DNA from: Candidatus Aerophobota bacterium
GTDB lineage: Bacteria > Aerophobota > Aerophobia > Aerophobales > B3-G15
NCBI GenBank assembly: GCA_030607765.1
Contig: JAUWJJ010000041.1
Location: forward strand, 1 to 7,955
Direction of reading: 5' to 3'
Length of the DNA stretch: 7,955 nucleotides
Position 1 is the stretch's first letter. Each line of letters starts with the position of its first letter. The notes below the pieces were generated by a model that was given only the letters and a program-made list of their open reading frames with translations, did not search any database and was not told the DNA's origin. The position numbers and the translations under genes were made by a program. Positions 1 through 5,750 of this stretch are shown piece after piece.

Positions 1-17
1 AGAGCCTGCGAATCTTA

Positions 18-40
18 CGCAACCTGAAGGTTGCGGCTAC
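18..40 (-). repeat. REP-like GTAG hairpin, copy 1
   Basis: The 8-bp arms cgcaacct (18-25) and aggttgcg (28-35) enclose a 2-nt loop. They are followed by ctac (37-40), which reads GTAG immediately 5' of the hairpin on the minus strand. The architecture matches the other copies in this window, but the stem sequence differs. Confidence 0.6.
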
Positions 41-47
41 AGTAAAT

Positions 48-83
48 GTAGAGCAGGTCTAAAGACCTGCCTGCCAAGAGTAA
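48..83 (+). repeat. REP-like GTAG hairpin, copy 2
   Basis: GTAG (48-51) is followed by arms gcaggtct (53-60) and agacctgc (63-70) around a 2-nt aa loop, then a tail ending ccaagagtaa. Copy 3 has the same stem and tail, so these two are direct repeats about 60 bp apart. Confidence 0.7.
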
Positions 84-107
84 GATGTAATTTGTAACGT
101 GTAATAA

Positions 108-139
108 GTAGAGCAGGTCTTTAGACCTGCCAAGAGTAA
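108..139 (+). repeat. REP-like GTAG hairpin, copy 3
   Basis: GTAG (108-111) precedes arms gcaggtct (113-120) and agacctgc (123-130) with a tt loop and the tail ccaagagtaa. The stem is identical to copy 2. Copy 2 has four extra bases between stem and tail. Confidence 0.7.
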
Positions 140-221
140 TGTGAAACTTAGCCGCTGGCGCCCGGAAAACAGCGAAGGAAAGGGCAGCCCTAAAATTTCA
201 GGAAACTGGAGTAATAGAAAA

Positions 222-250
222 TTGACAAAATCTTTCAAGTATGGTATTAA
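222..250 (+). promoter_or_regulatory. Sigma70-type promoter for the riboswitch operon
   Basis: A perfect -35 box ttgaca (222-227) is followed by a 17-nt spacer and a -10-like tattaa (245-250, 4 of 6 matches to TATAAT). Transcription would start near 257, about 25 nt upstream of the riboswitch, which is the expected position for a leader RNA. The promoter is inferred from sequence only, but its placement makes it credible. Confidence 0.7.
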
Positions 251-280
251 ATTAAGATGTAAAATTAAAAATATGTTTTA

Positions 281-460
281 GAGGGCAATTAAGGGAGAGA
301 CCGGGTATCCGGCGCCGAAGGGGCAATTTAAACTCTCAGGCAAAAGGACCTTAATTGATTAGCTCTCTGGAGAAGCTTTCCTTAAAATTTTAAGGAAAGG
401 ACCGAAGGGGAATTTTGCCTTTATGGGCAAGATGAAATCTCTCAGGTAAAAGGACAGAGG
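281..460 (+). promoter_or_regulatory. Tandem glycine riboswitch (two aptamers)
   Basis: Two glycine aptamers lie in series. Aptamer I spans about 286-357, with a 9-bp P1 (286-294 with 349-357), an inner gagag/ctctc helix (295-299 with 333-337), a ccgg/ccgg hairpin, the conserved ccgaag (315-320) and the signature caggcaaaaggac. Aptamer II spans about 365-459, with P1 ctctg/cagag (365-369 with 455-459), an 11-bp hairpin (376-386 with 389-399), ccgaag (402-407) and the signature caggtaaaaggac. The linker is only about 7 nt, typical of cooperative tandem glycine switches. The family is known to sense glycine and usually to turn on glycine-using genes. The downstream terminator stem shares bases with the right strand of aptamer II P1, which fits a glycine-ON transcription switch; that sign is inferred. 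Confidence 0.95.
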
Positions 461-488
461 GTACAACACTTAGTTGTACCCTTTTTTT
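459..488 (+). terminator. Intrinsic terminator of the glycine riboswitch
   Basis: A 9-bp perfect stem gggtacaac/gttgtaccc (459-467 with 473-481) with a 5-nt loop is followed by seven T (482-488). The stem can extend by A-U and G-U pairs into the cagag strand that closes aptamer II P1, so terminator and glycine-bound P1 would compete. It sits directly before the first gene and acts as the expression platform. Confidence 0.92.
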
Positions 489-511
489 ATTATTAATGAA
501 AAATAAATTAC

Positions 512-519
512 GAGAGGTG
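512..519 (+). promoter_or_regulatory. Ribosome binding site of the aminotransferase
   Basis: A gagaggtg purine-rich Shine-Dalgarno-like stretch ends 5 nt before the ATG at 525. It lies 23 nt beyond the terminator T-run, which supports this start and shows that read-through alone gives a translatable message. Confidence 0.75.
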
Positions 520-524
520 TTCCA

Positions 525-1715
525 ATGCAAATAGCAAAAAGAACAGGGAGATTAGGAACTGAAACTGCTTTTGAGGTTTTGGCACAGGTAAATAAACTCA
601 GAGCAGAAGGAAAAGATATTATAAGTTTTGCTATTGGAGAGCCCGATTTTAACACACCCCAGAATATTAAAGATGCAGGAATAGAGGCAATTAAGGATGG
701 TTATACTCATTATAGTCCTTCAGTTGGAATTCTTCCTTTAAGAAAATCAATTGCTCATTATATCTCTAAAACCAGAGGTATTGAGGTGAACCCTGATGAG
801 GTAGTGGGTACCCCAGGGGCAAAACCAATAATTTTTGATAGCATCCTTTCCTGTATTAACGAGGGAGATGAGGTGATATATCCAAATCCGGGATATCCAA
901 TTTATGAATCAGTTATAAATTTTGTGGGTGGAAAACCGGTTCCCCTTCCCCTTTTAGAGGAGAAGAATTTTAGCTTTGATACAGAGGATTTGCAAAAAAG
1001 AATAACTCCAAAAACAAAAATGATTATTATTAACTCTCCCCAGAATCCTACCGGGGGTATCTTAAACTATGATGATTTAAAAACTATTGCTAAGATAGCC
1101 ATTGAAAATGATATTTGGGTACTCTCTGACGAGATTTACTCCAGGATAATTTATGATGGGAAATGTCAAAGCATTATTTCCATTCCCGGAATGAAGGAAA
1201 AAACGATTCTGGTTGATGGGTTTTCCAAAATTTATGCTATGACGGGTTGGCAATTGGGATTTGGAGTAATGAGGAAAGAGCTGGCTACTAATGTTGCCAA
1301 AATGGAAATAAATATTGTTTCCTGTCCGGCAACATTTACTCAATATGCGGGGATGGAAGCTCTAATAGGTTCACAGGATAAGCCTTTAGCTATGGTAGGA
1401 GAACTTCAGAAGAGAAGAGATATTATTTATAAAGGGTTGAATGATATCAAAGAGATTAAATGTTTAAAACCGCAAGGGACTTTTTACATATATCCAAATG
1501 TAACCAGGGCTTGTCAAAATCTTAATTTATCAGGTTCAAAAGAACTTCAACAGTACCTCTTACATAAGGCGGGTATAGCGGTATTAGCCAGGAGCTGTTT
1601 TGGCCGAAGAAATAAAGGGGAGAGGGAAGAGTACATCAGGCTATCCTATGCAACTTCCAAAGAAAATATACTGGAAGGGCTAAGAAGAATTAAGAGGGCT
1701 GTTGAGGTCTACTGA
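525..1715 (+). CDS. PLP-dependent class I/II aminotransferase
   Basis: This is a fold-type I aminotransferase of 396 residues, the usual length for the aspartate/alanine-type subgroup. Visible landmarks in order are GEPDF (38-42), the GAK stretch (98-100), NPGYP (121-125), SPQNPTGG with Asn174, SDEIYS with Asp202 and Tyr205 that hold the cofactor, the Schiff-base lysine Lys235 in DGFSK, and Arg372 in YIRLSYA, expected to bind the substrate carboxylate. The enzyme should be cytosolic and move an amino group between an amino acid and a 2-oxo acid. Substrate cannot be read from the sequence. Because it is the first gene behind a glycine riboswitch and is coupled to an SHMT, a role with glycine/glyoxylate, serine/hydroxypyruvate or alanine/pyruvate is plausible but inferred. 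The TGA stop directly abuts the next ATG, and the next gene's Shine-Dalgarno gaggt (1704-1708) lies inside this coding region, so the two are probably translationally coupled. Confidence 0.93.
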   Translation: MQIAKRTGRLGTETAFEVLAQVNKLRAEGKDIISFAIGEPDFNTPQNIKDAGIEAIKDGYTHYSPSVGILPLRKSIAHYISKTRGIEVNPDEVVGTPGAKPIIFDSILSCINEGDEVIYPNPGYPIYESVINFVGGKPVPLPLLEEKNFSFDTEDLQKRITPKTKMIIINSPQNPTGGILNYDDLKTIAKIAIENDIWVLSDEIYSRIIYDGKCQSIISIPGMKEKTILVDGFSKIYAMTGWQLGFGVMRKELATNVAKMEINIVSCPATFTQYAGMEALIGSQDKPLAMVGELQKRRDIIYKGLNDIKEIKCLKPQGTFYIYPNVTRACQNLNLSGSKELQQYLLHKAGIAVLARSCFGRRNKGEREEYIRLSYATSKENILEGLRRIKRAVEVY

Positions 1716-4700
1716 ATGAAAGAGAAAAAATATTTGTTAAAGGAAAGTAATTTTCTTGTTGAAGGTAATCTATCCCAGATAGATCCCGATACAGATCTTA
1801 TAATTAGGTTCGAAGAGGACAGACAGGCAAAGAAACTTATCCTTATCCCTTCGGAAAGTATATGTCCCGAAGTTATCAGGAAAGTCTTAGGTTCAGTTTT
1901 CACTAACCTGTATGCCGAAGGATATCCTTCTTTAAGAATGACCAAAGATGAGGAAAAAATATTAGGGGATTTTAACTATCAACTTGCTTGCTACAAACGT
2001 TATTCTGATAGGCGATTTTACAAGGGAGCTGACTACGTTAATCTTGTGGAAGCTTTAGCTCAGAGACGAGCAGCTGAATGTTTTGCTACAGATAAGAATC
2101 CAAATGCTCTCATAAAGGTTAGTGCCGATCAAATATTTGTAAATGTTCAGCCTCTCTCCGGGGCAGCAGCTAACAATGCTGTATATAATGCTTTTGTTGA
2201 GATTGGTGATACAGTTATGGGTATGGCTCTTTCCCATGGAGGGCATTTAACCCATGGCAGTGAATTTAGCAGGTCCGGTAGATACTATCATATTGTTTCT
2301 TACGAAGTTGATAAACTAACCCAGAAATTGAATTACGAGGCTATTAAAAAATTGGCTGTCAAACACAAACCAAAAATGATAATTGTCGGTTATACTTCTT
2401 ATCCCTGGGCACCTGATTGGCAAAAATTTAGAGAAATTGCCGATAAGGTGGGAGCGATACTTGTAGCTGATATCGCTCATCCAGCAGGGCTGGTGATTGC
2501 TGGAGTATACCCTAATCCCATTGGATATGCTGATGTTATTACCTTCACTACTCACAAAACTCTCTGTGGCCCGCGTGGAGCGGTTATTTTAACTACTGAT
2601 GAGGAAAAAGCTAAGAGAATAGATAGCGCTGTTTTCCCTGGCGAGCAGGGTGGCCCTCATATCAACAAGATTGCGGCTATGGCTGTAGCGTTTAAAATTG
2701 CCGGGACAGGAAAGTTTAAAAGACTTCAAGAAAAAATTGTGGAAAATGCTAAGGCACTGTCCTCTTTTCTGGAAAAAAGAGGTTTAAAGATAGCTTATGG
2801 AGGGACAGATACTCATCTTTTAGTGATTGACTTAAATACTATTGAAACCAAAACTGGCTTTCCTCTAAAAGGCGAAATAGCTGCTCGTATTTTAGATATT
2901 TGCGGTTTAGTGGTTAACAAAAATACCATTCCTGGTGATAAAACAGCTGCTGAGGCCAGTGGTATCAGATTGGGAACTCCCTGGATTACTCAAAGAGGAT
3001 TAGGAAAAGAGGATATGGAAAAGTTAGCCAAGATTATTCACTATGTATTAACTAACATTCAACCTTTTGGTTATATAGGGTTAAGGGGAGATTTGTCCAG
3101 GGGGAAGATAGATTTAAAGGTATTGGAAAAAGCAAGGTGGGAAGTAAACCAACTGATTAAAAGAGCAAGAGTTGAGGCTCCTGCCTATAAGAAAACCCTT
3201 AAGTTTGGTTATCCTCATTATGCTCCCCCCATAAAACAATTGGTAAAACAAACTCCTCTATTTAGTGAGCATCAAAAGCTAAGAGCAAAATTTTCCCAAA
3301 GTAGGTGCTGGAAGATGCCCCTTTACTATGAAAATTTTGAAGAAGAACTTAAGGCAGCTAAAAAGGGAGTTGTATTGATTGATATTGGTGATATGGGACT
3401 TTTAAAGATAAGTGGAGAAAGAACAAAGCCGTTTTTGCAACAGGTATCTACCAATGACATAGATAAGCTTGAACCCGGTCAGTTTCTTCATTCCTTCCTT
3501 CTGGATAAAAAGGGGAATATTATTGATGATGTTTCAATTTTTTACTTAGGCTCAGATGATAGGAATATAGATAGTTATTTAATGGAAACTAATCCCCAAA
3601 ACACTGAAGAGGTAAAGTTGTGGTTAAGGGAGCTTTCTGATGGATACATTAGCTTTGATGAGGATGACATATTCGCCAAAATTGAAGGGCCGGTGGTGGT
3701 GGAGGATTTGAAGGAAGAGGAAAAATTGCACAGGACGGGACTCGCTTTGTATGGACCAAACTCTTCCAAGCTTCTTGGGCTTCTTGGCAAAGTAGAGTCC
3801 TCTTTGAACAGTTTAGGGAAATTTTGCTTTTCAGAAGGGGAAATTAAAGAAGTACGAGGGATTTTCTCTCGGATAAATTATACTGAGAATACTTCAGGGT
3901 TCAGGTTTTATGTTCACCCGAATGATGCTTTAGGCCTTTGGAATTTATTTTTGGAGAGAGGAAGGGAAGTGAAAATCAAACCTGCTGGCATTTTAGCCAG
4001 AGAACATTTGCGTTCAGAGGCAAATTTACCTTCCTATAAAGCTCCTAAATCTGTGGTTGATGTTTCCTCTTTGCAAAAGATGCTCCCCTCTTATTTTCAC
4101 CTACCAAAGTGTTACTTTATTGGACAAAAAATAATCGGCAAAGCCGCAGGGGTCTCAGGGGTAAAAAAGGATAAGTTTCAATATAGAGAAAAAGAGAGCA
4201 GGATAAGAAAAACCCCTTTGCATAAGGAGCATTCAAAGCTAACCAAAAGATTTACCTCCTTTGCTGGTTGGATGATGCCAATTTGTTATAGCAGTATTGA
4301 TGAGGAACACAGAGCAGTAAGGGAAACAGCCGGGCTTTTTGATGTAGGTCATATGGGAGTAATAGAGATTAGCGGTGAGTATGCTACCAGTTTCCTGGAT
4401 ACAGTTAGTACAAATTATGCAAGGGAGATAAATCCAGGGGAATCTCAATATGCCTATCTTCTTGATCCGGATGGAGGTGTTTTGGATGATGTTATGATTT
4501 ATCGCCAGGATTTAAACCAATATATGATGGTTTGTAATGCCGCAAATGAGGAAAAGGTTTGGATGTGGCTAAATGCAGTTAATTCTAAAAAATTTCTCAT
4601 AGATAAAGACTATCCTGAAAAAGAAATTGAAGGCAGAGTAATTATAAGAAATTTAAAATATGCATCATCTGGAAAAGACCAAAAAGTTGACATTGCTATT

Positions 4701-5450
4701 CAGGGTCCTAACTCTTTAGCTATACTGCAAAGAATAGCTAAAAATAGAAAATTGCAGGAAAAATTAATCAGGATTAAAAAAAATGAGTTTATAGAGGATG
4801 AATTGGCCGCAGTTAAGATGATAATTTCTCAAACAGGTTATACTGGAGAAAATACAGGTTTCGAGCTTTACTTTCATCCAGACAAAGCCTGTTTTATCTG
4901 GAATTTGCTCTTAGATAAAGGAAAAGAATTTGGAATTAAGCCTTGCGCCCTGGGAGCCAGAGATTCAACCAGGATTGAAGCTGGTCTTCCCCTATATGGA
5001 TATGAGCTTGCCGGAAAATACCTTATTAATCCTGTTGAGGAAGGTCATGGAGCATTTGTTAAGTTTCATAAACCTTTCTTTATAGGCAGAGAACCTCTTC
5101 TGAAAAGTATAGCCAACAGAAAAATGGATATTATCCGTTTTAAAATGATGTCCAGAGGTATCAGGATGGTAAAATCGGGGGACCCTGTAGTAAGTGAAAA
5201 GGGCGAGTATATTGGAAGAGTTACCAGTTGTGCCTTAGTAGAAGGGATTCAGCTTGGACTTGCCTTTGTTGATAAAAATTTTACCAGGGAAAAAACAAAA
5301 ATTGGAATATTTATTCTTCCCCGAAGAGGGGAAGTTTCTTTAGAGCCTTCTAAGGATGAGCTATGCGGAGGGAATAGGGTGCTTCTTCATGAGAAAGGTG
5401 TGGTTTTGAGTCGTTTCCCTGCAAAAGAAAACAAGAGGAAGGCCCAATAA
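1716..5450 (+). CDS. glyA-gcvT: Fused serine hydroxymethyltransferase / GcvT-like / GcvT aminomethyltransferase
   Basis: One uninterrupted 1244-residue protein holds three modules. Residues 1 to about 500 are serine hydroxymethyltransferase (serine + THF to glycine + methylene-THF): IPSES (44-48), YAEGYP (66-71), SHGGHLTHG with His174 expected to stack on PLP, DIAH (252-255), Schiff-base Lys281 in THKTLCGPRG, and Arg418 in GIRLGTP for the substrate carboxylate. It carries an insertion of about 26 residues (73-98) and a C-terminal extension compared with the roughly 415-residue enzyme of E. coli. Residues about 511-815 are a GcvT-like fold (KQTPLFSEH start, Asp604-Asp605) with eroded motifs and no C-terminal barrel. 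Residues 831-1244 are a complete GcvT: KTPLHKEH, FDVGHMG, LDD with Asp924/Asp925 at the expected catalytic position, GYTGENTGFE, ARDSTRIEAGLPLYG, FIGREPL and the C-terminal barrel. GcvT makes methylene-THF and ammonia from aminomethyl-GcvH. The fusion would couple methylene-THF production to serine synthesis. gcvH and gcvP are absent from the window. Start ATG has Shine-Dalgarno gaggt 7 nt upstream. Confidence 0.93.
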   Translation: MKEKKYLLKESNFLVEGNLSQIDPDTDLIIRFEEDRQAKKLILIPSESICPEVIRKVLGSVFTNLYAEGYPSLRMTKDEEKILGDFNYQLACYKRYSDRRFYKGADYVNLVEALAQRRAAECFATDKNPNALIKVSADQIFVNVQPLSGAAANNAVYNAFVEIGDTVMGMALSHGGHLTHGSEFSRSGRYYHIVSYEVDKLTQKLNYEAIKKLAVKHKPKMIIVGYTSYPWAPDWQKFREIADKVGAILVADIAHPAGLVIAGVYPNPIGYADVITFTTHKTLCGPRGAVILTTDEEKAKRIDSAVFPGEQGGPHINKIAAMAVAFKIAGTGKFKRLQEKIVENAKALSSFLEKRGLKIAYGGTDTHLLVIDLNTIETKTGFPLKGEIAARILDICGLVVNKNTIPGDKTAAEASGIRLGTPWITQRGLGKEDMEKLAKIIHYVLTNIQPFGYIGLRGDLSRGKIDLKVLEKARWEVNQLIKRARVEAPAYKKTLKFGYPHYAPPIKQLVKQTPLFSEHQKLRAKFSQSRCWKMPLYYENFEEELKAAKKGVVLIDIGDMGLLKISGERTKPFLQQVSTNDIDKLEPGQFLHSFLLDKKGNIIDDVSIFYLGSDDRNIDSYLMETNPQNTEEVKLWLRELSDGYISFDEDDIFAKIEGPVVVEDLKEEEKLHRTGLALYGPNSSKLLGLLGKVESSLNSLGKFCFSEGEIKEVRGIFSRINYTENTSGFRFYVHPNDALGLWNLFLERGREVKIKPAGILAREHLRSEANLPSYKAPKSVVDVSSLQKMLPSYFHLPKCYFIGQKIIGKAAGVSGVKKDKFQYREKESRIRKTPLHKEHSKLTKRFTSFAGWMMPICYSSIDEEHRAVRETAGLFDVGHMGVIEISGEYATSFLDTVSTNYAREINPGESQYAYLLDPDGGVLDDVMIYRQDLNQYMMVCNAANEEKVWMWLNAVNSKKFLIDKDYPEKEIEGRVIIRNLKYASSGKDQKVDIAIQGPNSLAILQRIAKNRKLQEKLIRIKKNEFIEDELAAVKMIISQTGYTGENTGFELYFHPDKACFIWNLLLDKGKEFGIKPCALGARDSTRIEAGLPLYGYELAGKYLINPVEEGHGAFVKFHKPFFIGREPLLKSIANRKMDIIRFKMMSRGIRMVKSGDPVVSEKGEYIGRVTSCALVEGIQLGLAFVDKNFTREKTKIGIFILPRRGEVSLEPSKDELCGGNRVLLHEKGVVLSRFPAKENKRKAQ

Positions 5451-5511
5451 ATAAACCTGAATTCGGCAAACTATTTAGTAGCTTATAGCAGAAAATAGCG
5501 GCATTAATAAT

Positions 5512-5538
5512 GTAGTGCAGACCTTCAGGTCTGCCTAT
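5512..5538 (+). repeat. REP-like GTAG hairpin, copy 4 (type A)
   Basis: GTAG (5512-5515) precedes arms gcagacct (5517-5524) and aggtctgc (5527-5534) around a tc loop, then ctat. It pairs with the inverted copy at 5558-5580 as a two-hairpin mosaic. Confidence 0.72.
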
Positions 5539-5557
5539 CCATCAGGTTTGCCCATTG

Positions 5558-5582
5558 TCAGGCCTAAAGGCCTGAGCTACAT
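5558..5582 (-). repeat. REP-like GTAG hairpin, copy 5 (type B)
   Basis: Arms tcaggcct (5558-5565) and aggcctga (5568-5575) enclose an aa loop and are followed by gctac, which is GTAG 5' of the hairpin on the minus strand. The 25-nt unit is identical to the copy at 5659-5683. Confidence 0.72.
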
Positions 5583-5593
5583 AGCTTGGTTCT

Positions 5594-5620
5594 GTAGTAC
5601 AGACCTTCAGGTCTGCCTAT
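5594..5620 (+). repeat. REP-like GTAG hairpin, copy 6 (type A)
   Basis: GTAG (5594-5597) precedes arms acagacct (5599-5606) and aggtctgc (5609-5616) with a tc loop. It differs from copy 4 by one base in the left arm, which leaves one mismatch. It is paired with the inverted copy at 5626-5648. Confidence 0.7.
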
Positions 5621-5625
5621 CTTCA

Positions 5626-5650
5626 TCAAGTCTAAAGGCCTGAGCTACGT
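5626..5650 (-). repeat. REP-like GTAG hairpin, copy 7 (type B, diverged)
   Basis: Arms tcaagtct (5626-5633) and aggcctga (5636-5643) pair with one mismatch and one G-U, followed by gctac (GTAG on the minus strand). It is a decayed relative of copies 5 and 8. Confidence 0.65.
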
Positions 5651-5658
5651 AATACTCA

Positions 5659-5683
5659 TCAGGCCTAAAGGCCTGAGCTACAT
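5659..5683 (-). repeat. REP-like GTAG hairpin, copy 8 (type B)
   Basis: It is an exact 25-nt duplicate of the copy at 5558-5582: arms tcaggcct and aggcctga, an aa loop, then gctacat. It stands alone without a type A partner and lies just upstream of the promoter candidate of the next gene. Confidence 0.72.
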
Positions 5684-5687
5684 GATA

Positions 5688-5717
5688 TTGACTTTGAGAG
5701 CGATATTCCAGGATAAG
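5688..5717 (+). promoter_or_regulatory. Weak sigma70-type promoter candidate
   Basis: ttgact (5688-5693, 5 of 6 to the -35 consensus) and gataag (5712-5717, 4 of 6 to the -10) are separated by 18 nt. It lies just past the last hairpin repeat and about 33 nt before the ATG at 5751. Such matches occur by chance in AT-rich DNA, so this is tentative. Confidence 0.35.
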
Positions 5718-5750
5718 TAAAGAAGGATATAAAAAAGTTGAGAGATTAGA

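Larger units (their letters stand above)
1..221. other. Intergenic region with hairpin repeats, no gene seen
   Basis: I see no convincing coding region on either strand. The first 140 bases carry three small GTAG-tagged palindromes, listed separately. Positions about 140-220 are more GC-rich and contain short self-complementary pieces (for example gggca followed by gccc near 182-190). I could not assign these to a known RNA family or to the end of an upstream gene. Confidence 0.6.
5451..5750. other. 300-bp gap filled with REP-like hairpins
   Basis: No gene is seen. Positions 5451-5510 show nothing recognisable, and no strong T-tailed terminator follows the fusion gene. Positions 5511-5683 are occupied by five GTAG-tagged hairpins listed separately. 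A weak promoter candidate and the leader of the next gene fill the rest. The gap suggests that the downstream methyltransferases form a separate transcription unit. Confidence 0.7.

Noticed and set aside
140..220. GC-richer stretch considered as an extra riboswitch or small RNA
   Set aside because: I could find only very short complementary segments and no conserved motif of a known family, and it lies upstream of the likely promoter, so it would not be in the same transcript.
1077..1343. Minus-strand open frame inside the aminotransferase gene
   Set aside because: It overlaps the Lys235 and NPTGG region of a convincing enzyme and has no recognisable motif of its own.
4206..5447. Last module as DmdA, sarcosine or dimethylglycine dehydrogenase-type GcvT homologue
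   Set aside because: The motifs LDD, GYTGE and ARDSTRIEAGLPLYG match aminomethyltransferase, there is no fused FAD-oxidoreductase domain, and the glycine riboswitch plus SHMT context fits glycine cleavage better. The specialised alternatives are not excluded.
1716..5450. Fusion as an assembly or frameshift artefact
   Set aside because: The frame is open throughout, the linkers between modules are coding-like, and no signature of compressed reading-frame change is visible at the joints (residues about 500-511 and 816-831). A single sequencing error would more often break than create a 1244-codon frame.
5511..5683. Possible small CRISPR array, because short repeats recur at intervals
   Set aside because: The repeats alternate orientation, are built around short hairpins tagged with GTAG, and have irregular spacers of 9 to about 20 nt. 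There is no uniform repeat-spacer period and no cas gene.
5451..5683. Hairpins after the fusion gene as an intrinsic terminator
   Set aside because: None is followed by a T-run, and the same elements occur upstream of the promoter at 222. They are better explained as dispersed repeats, though some effect on transcript ends is possible.
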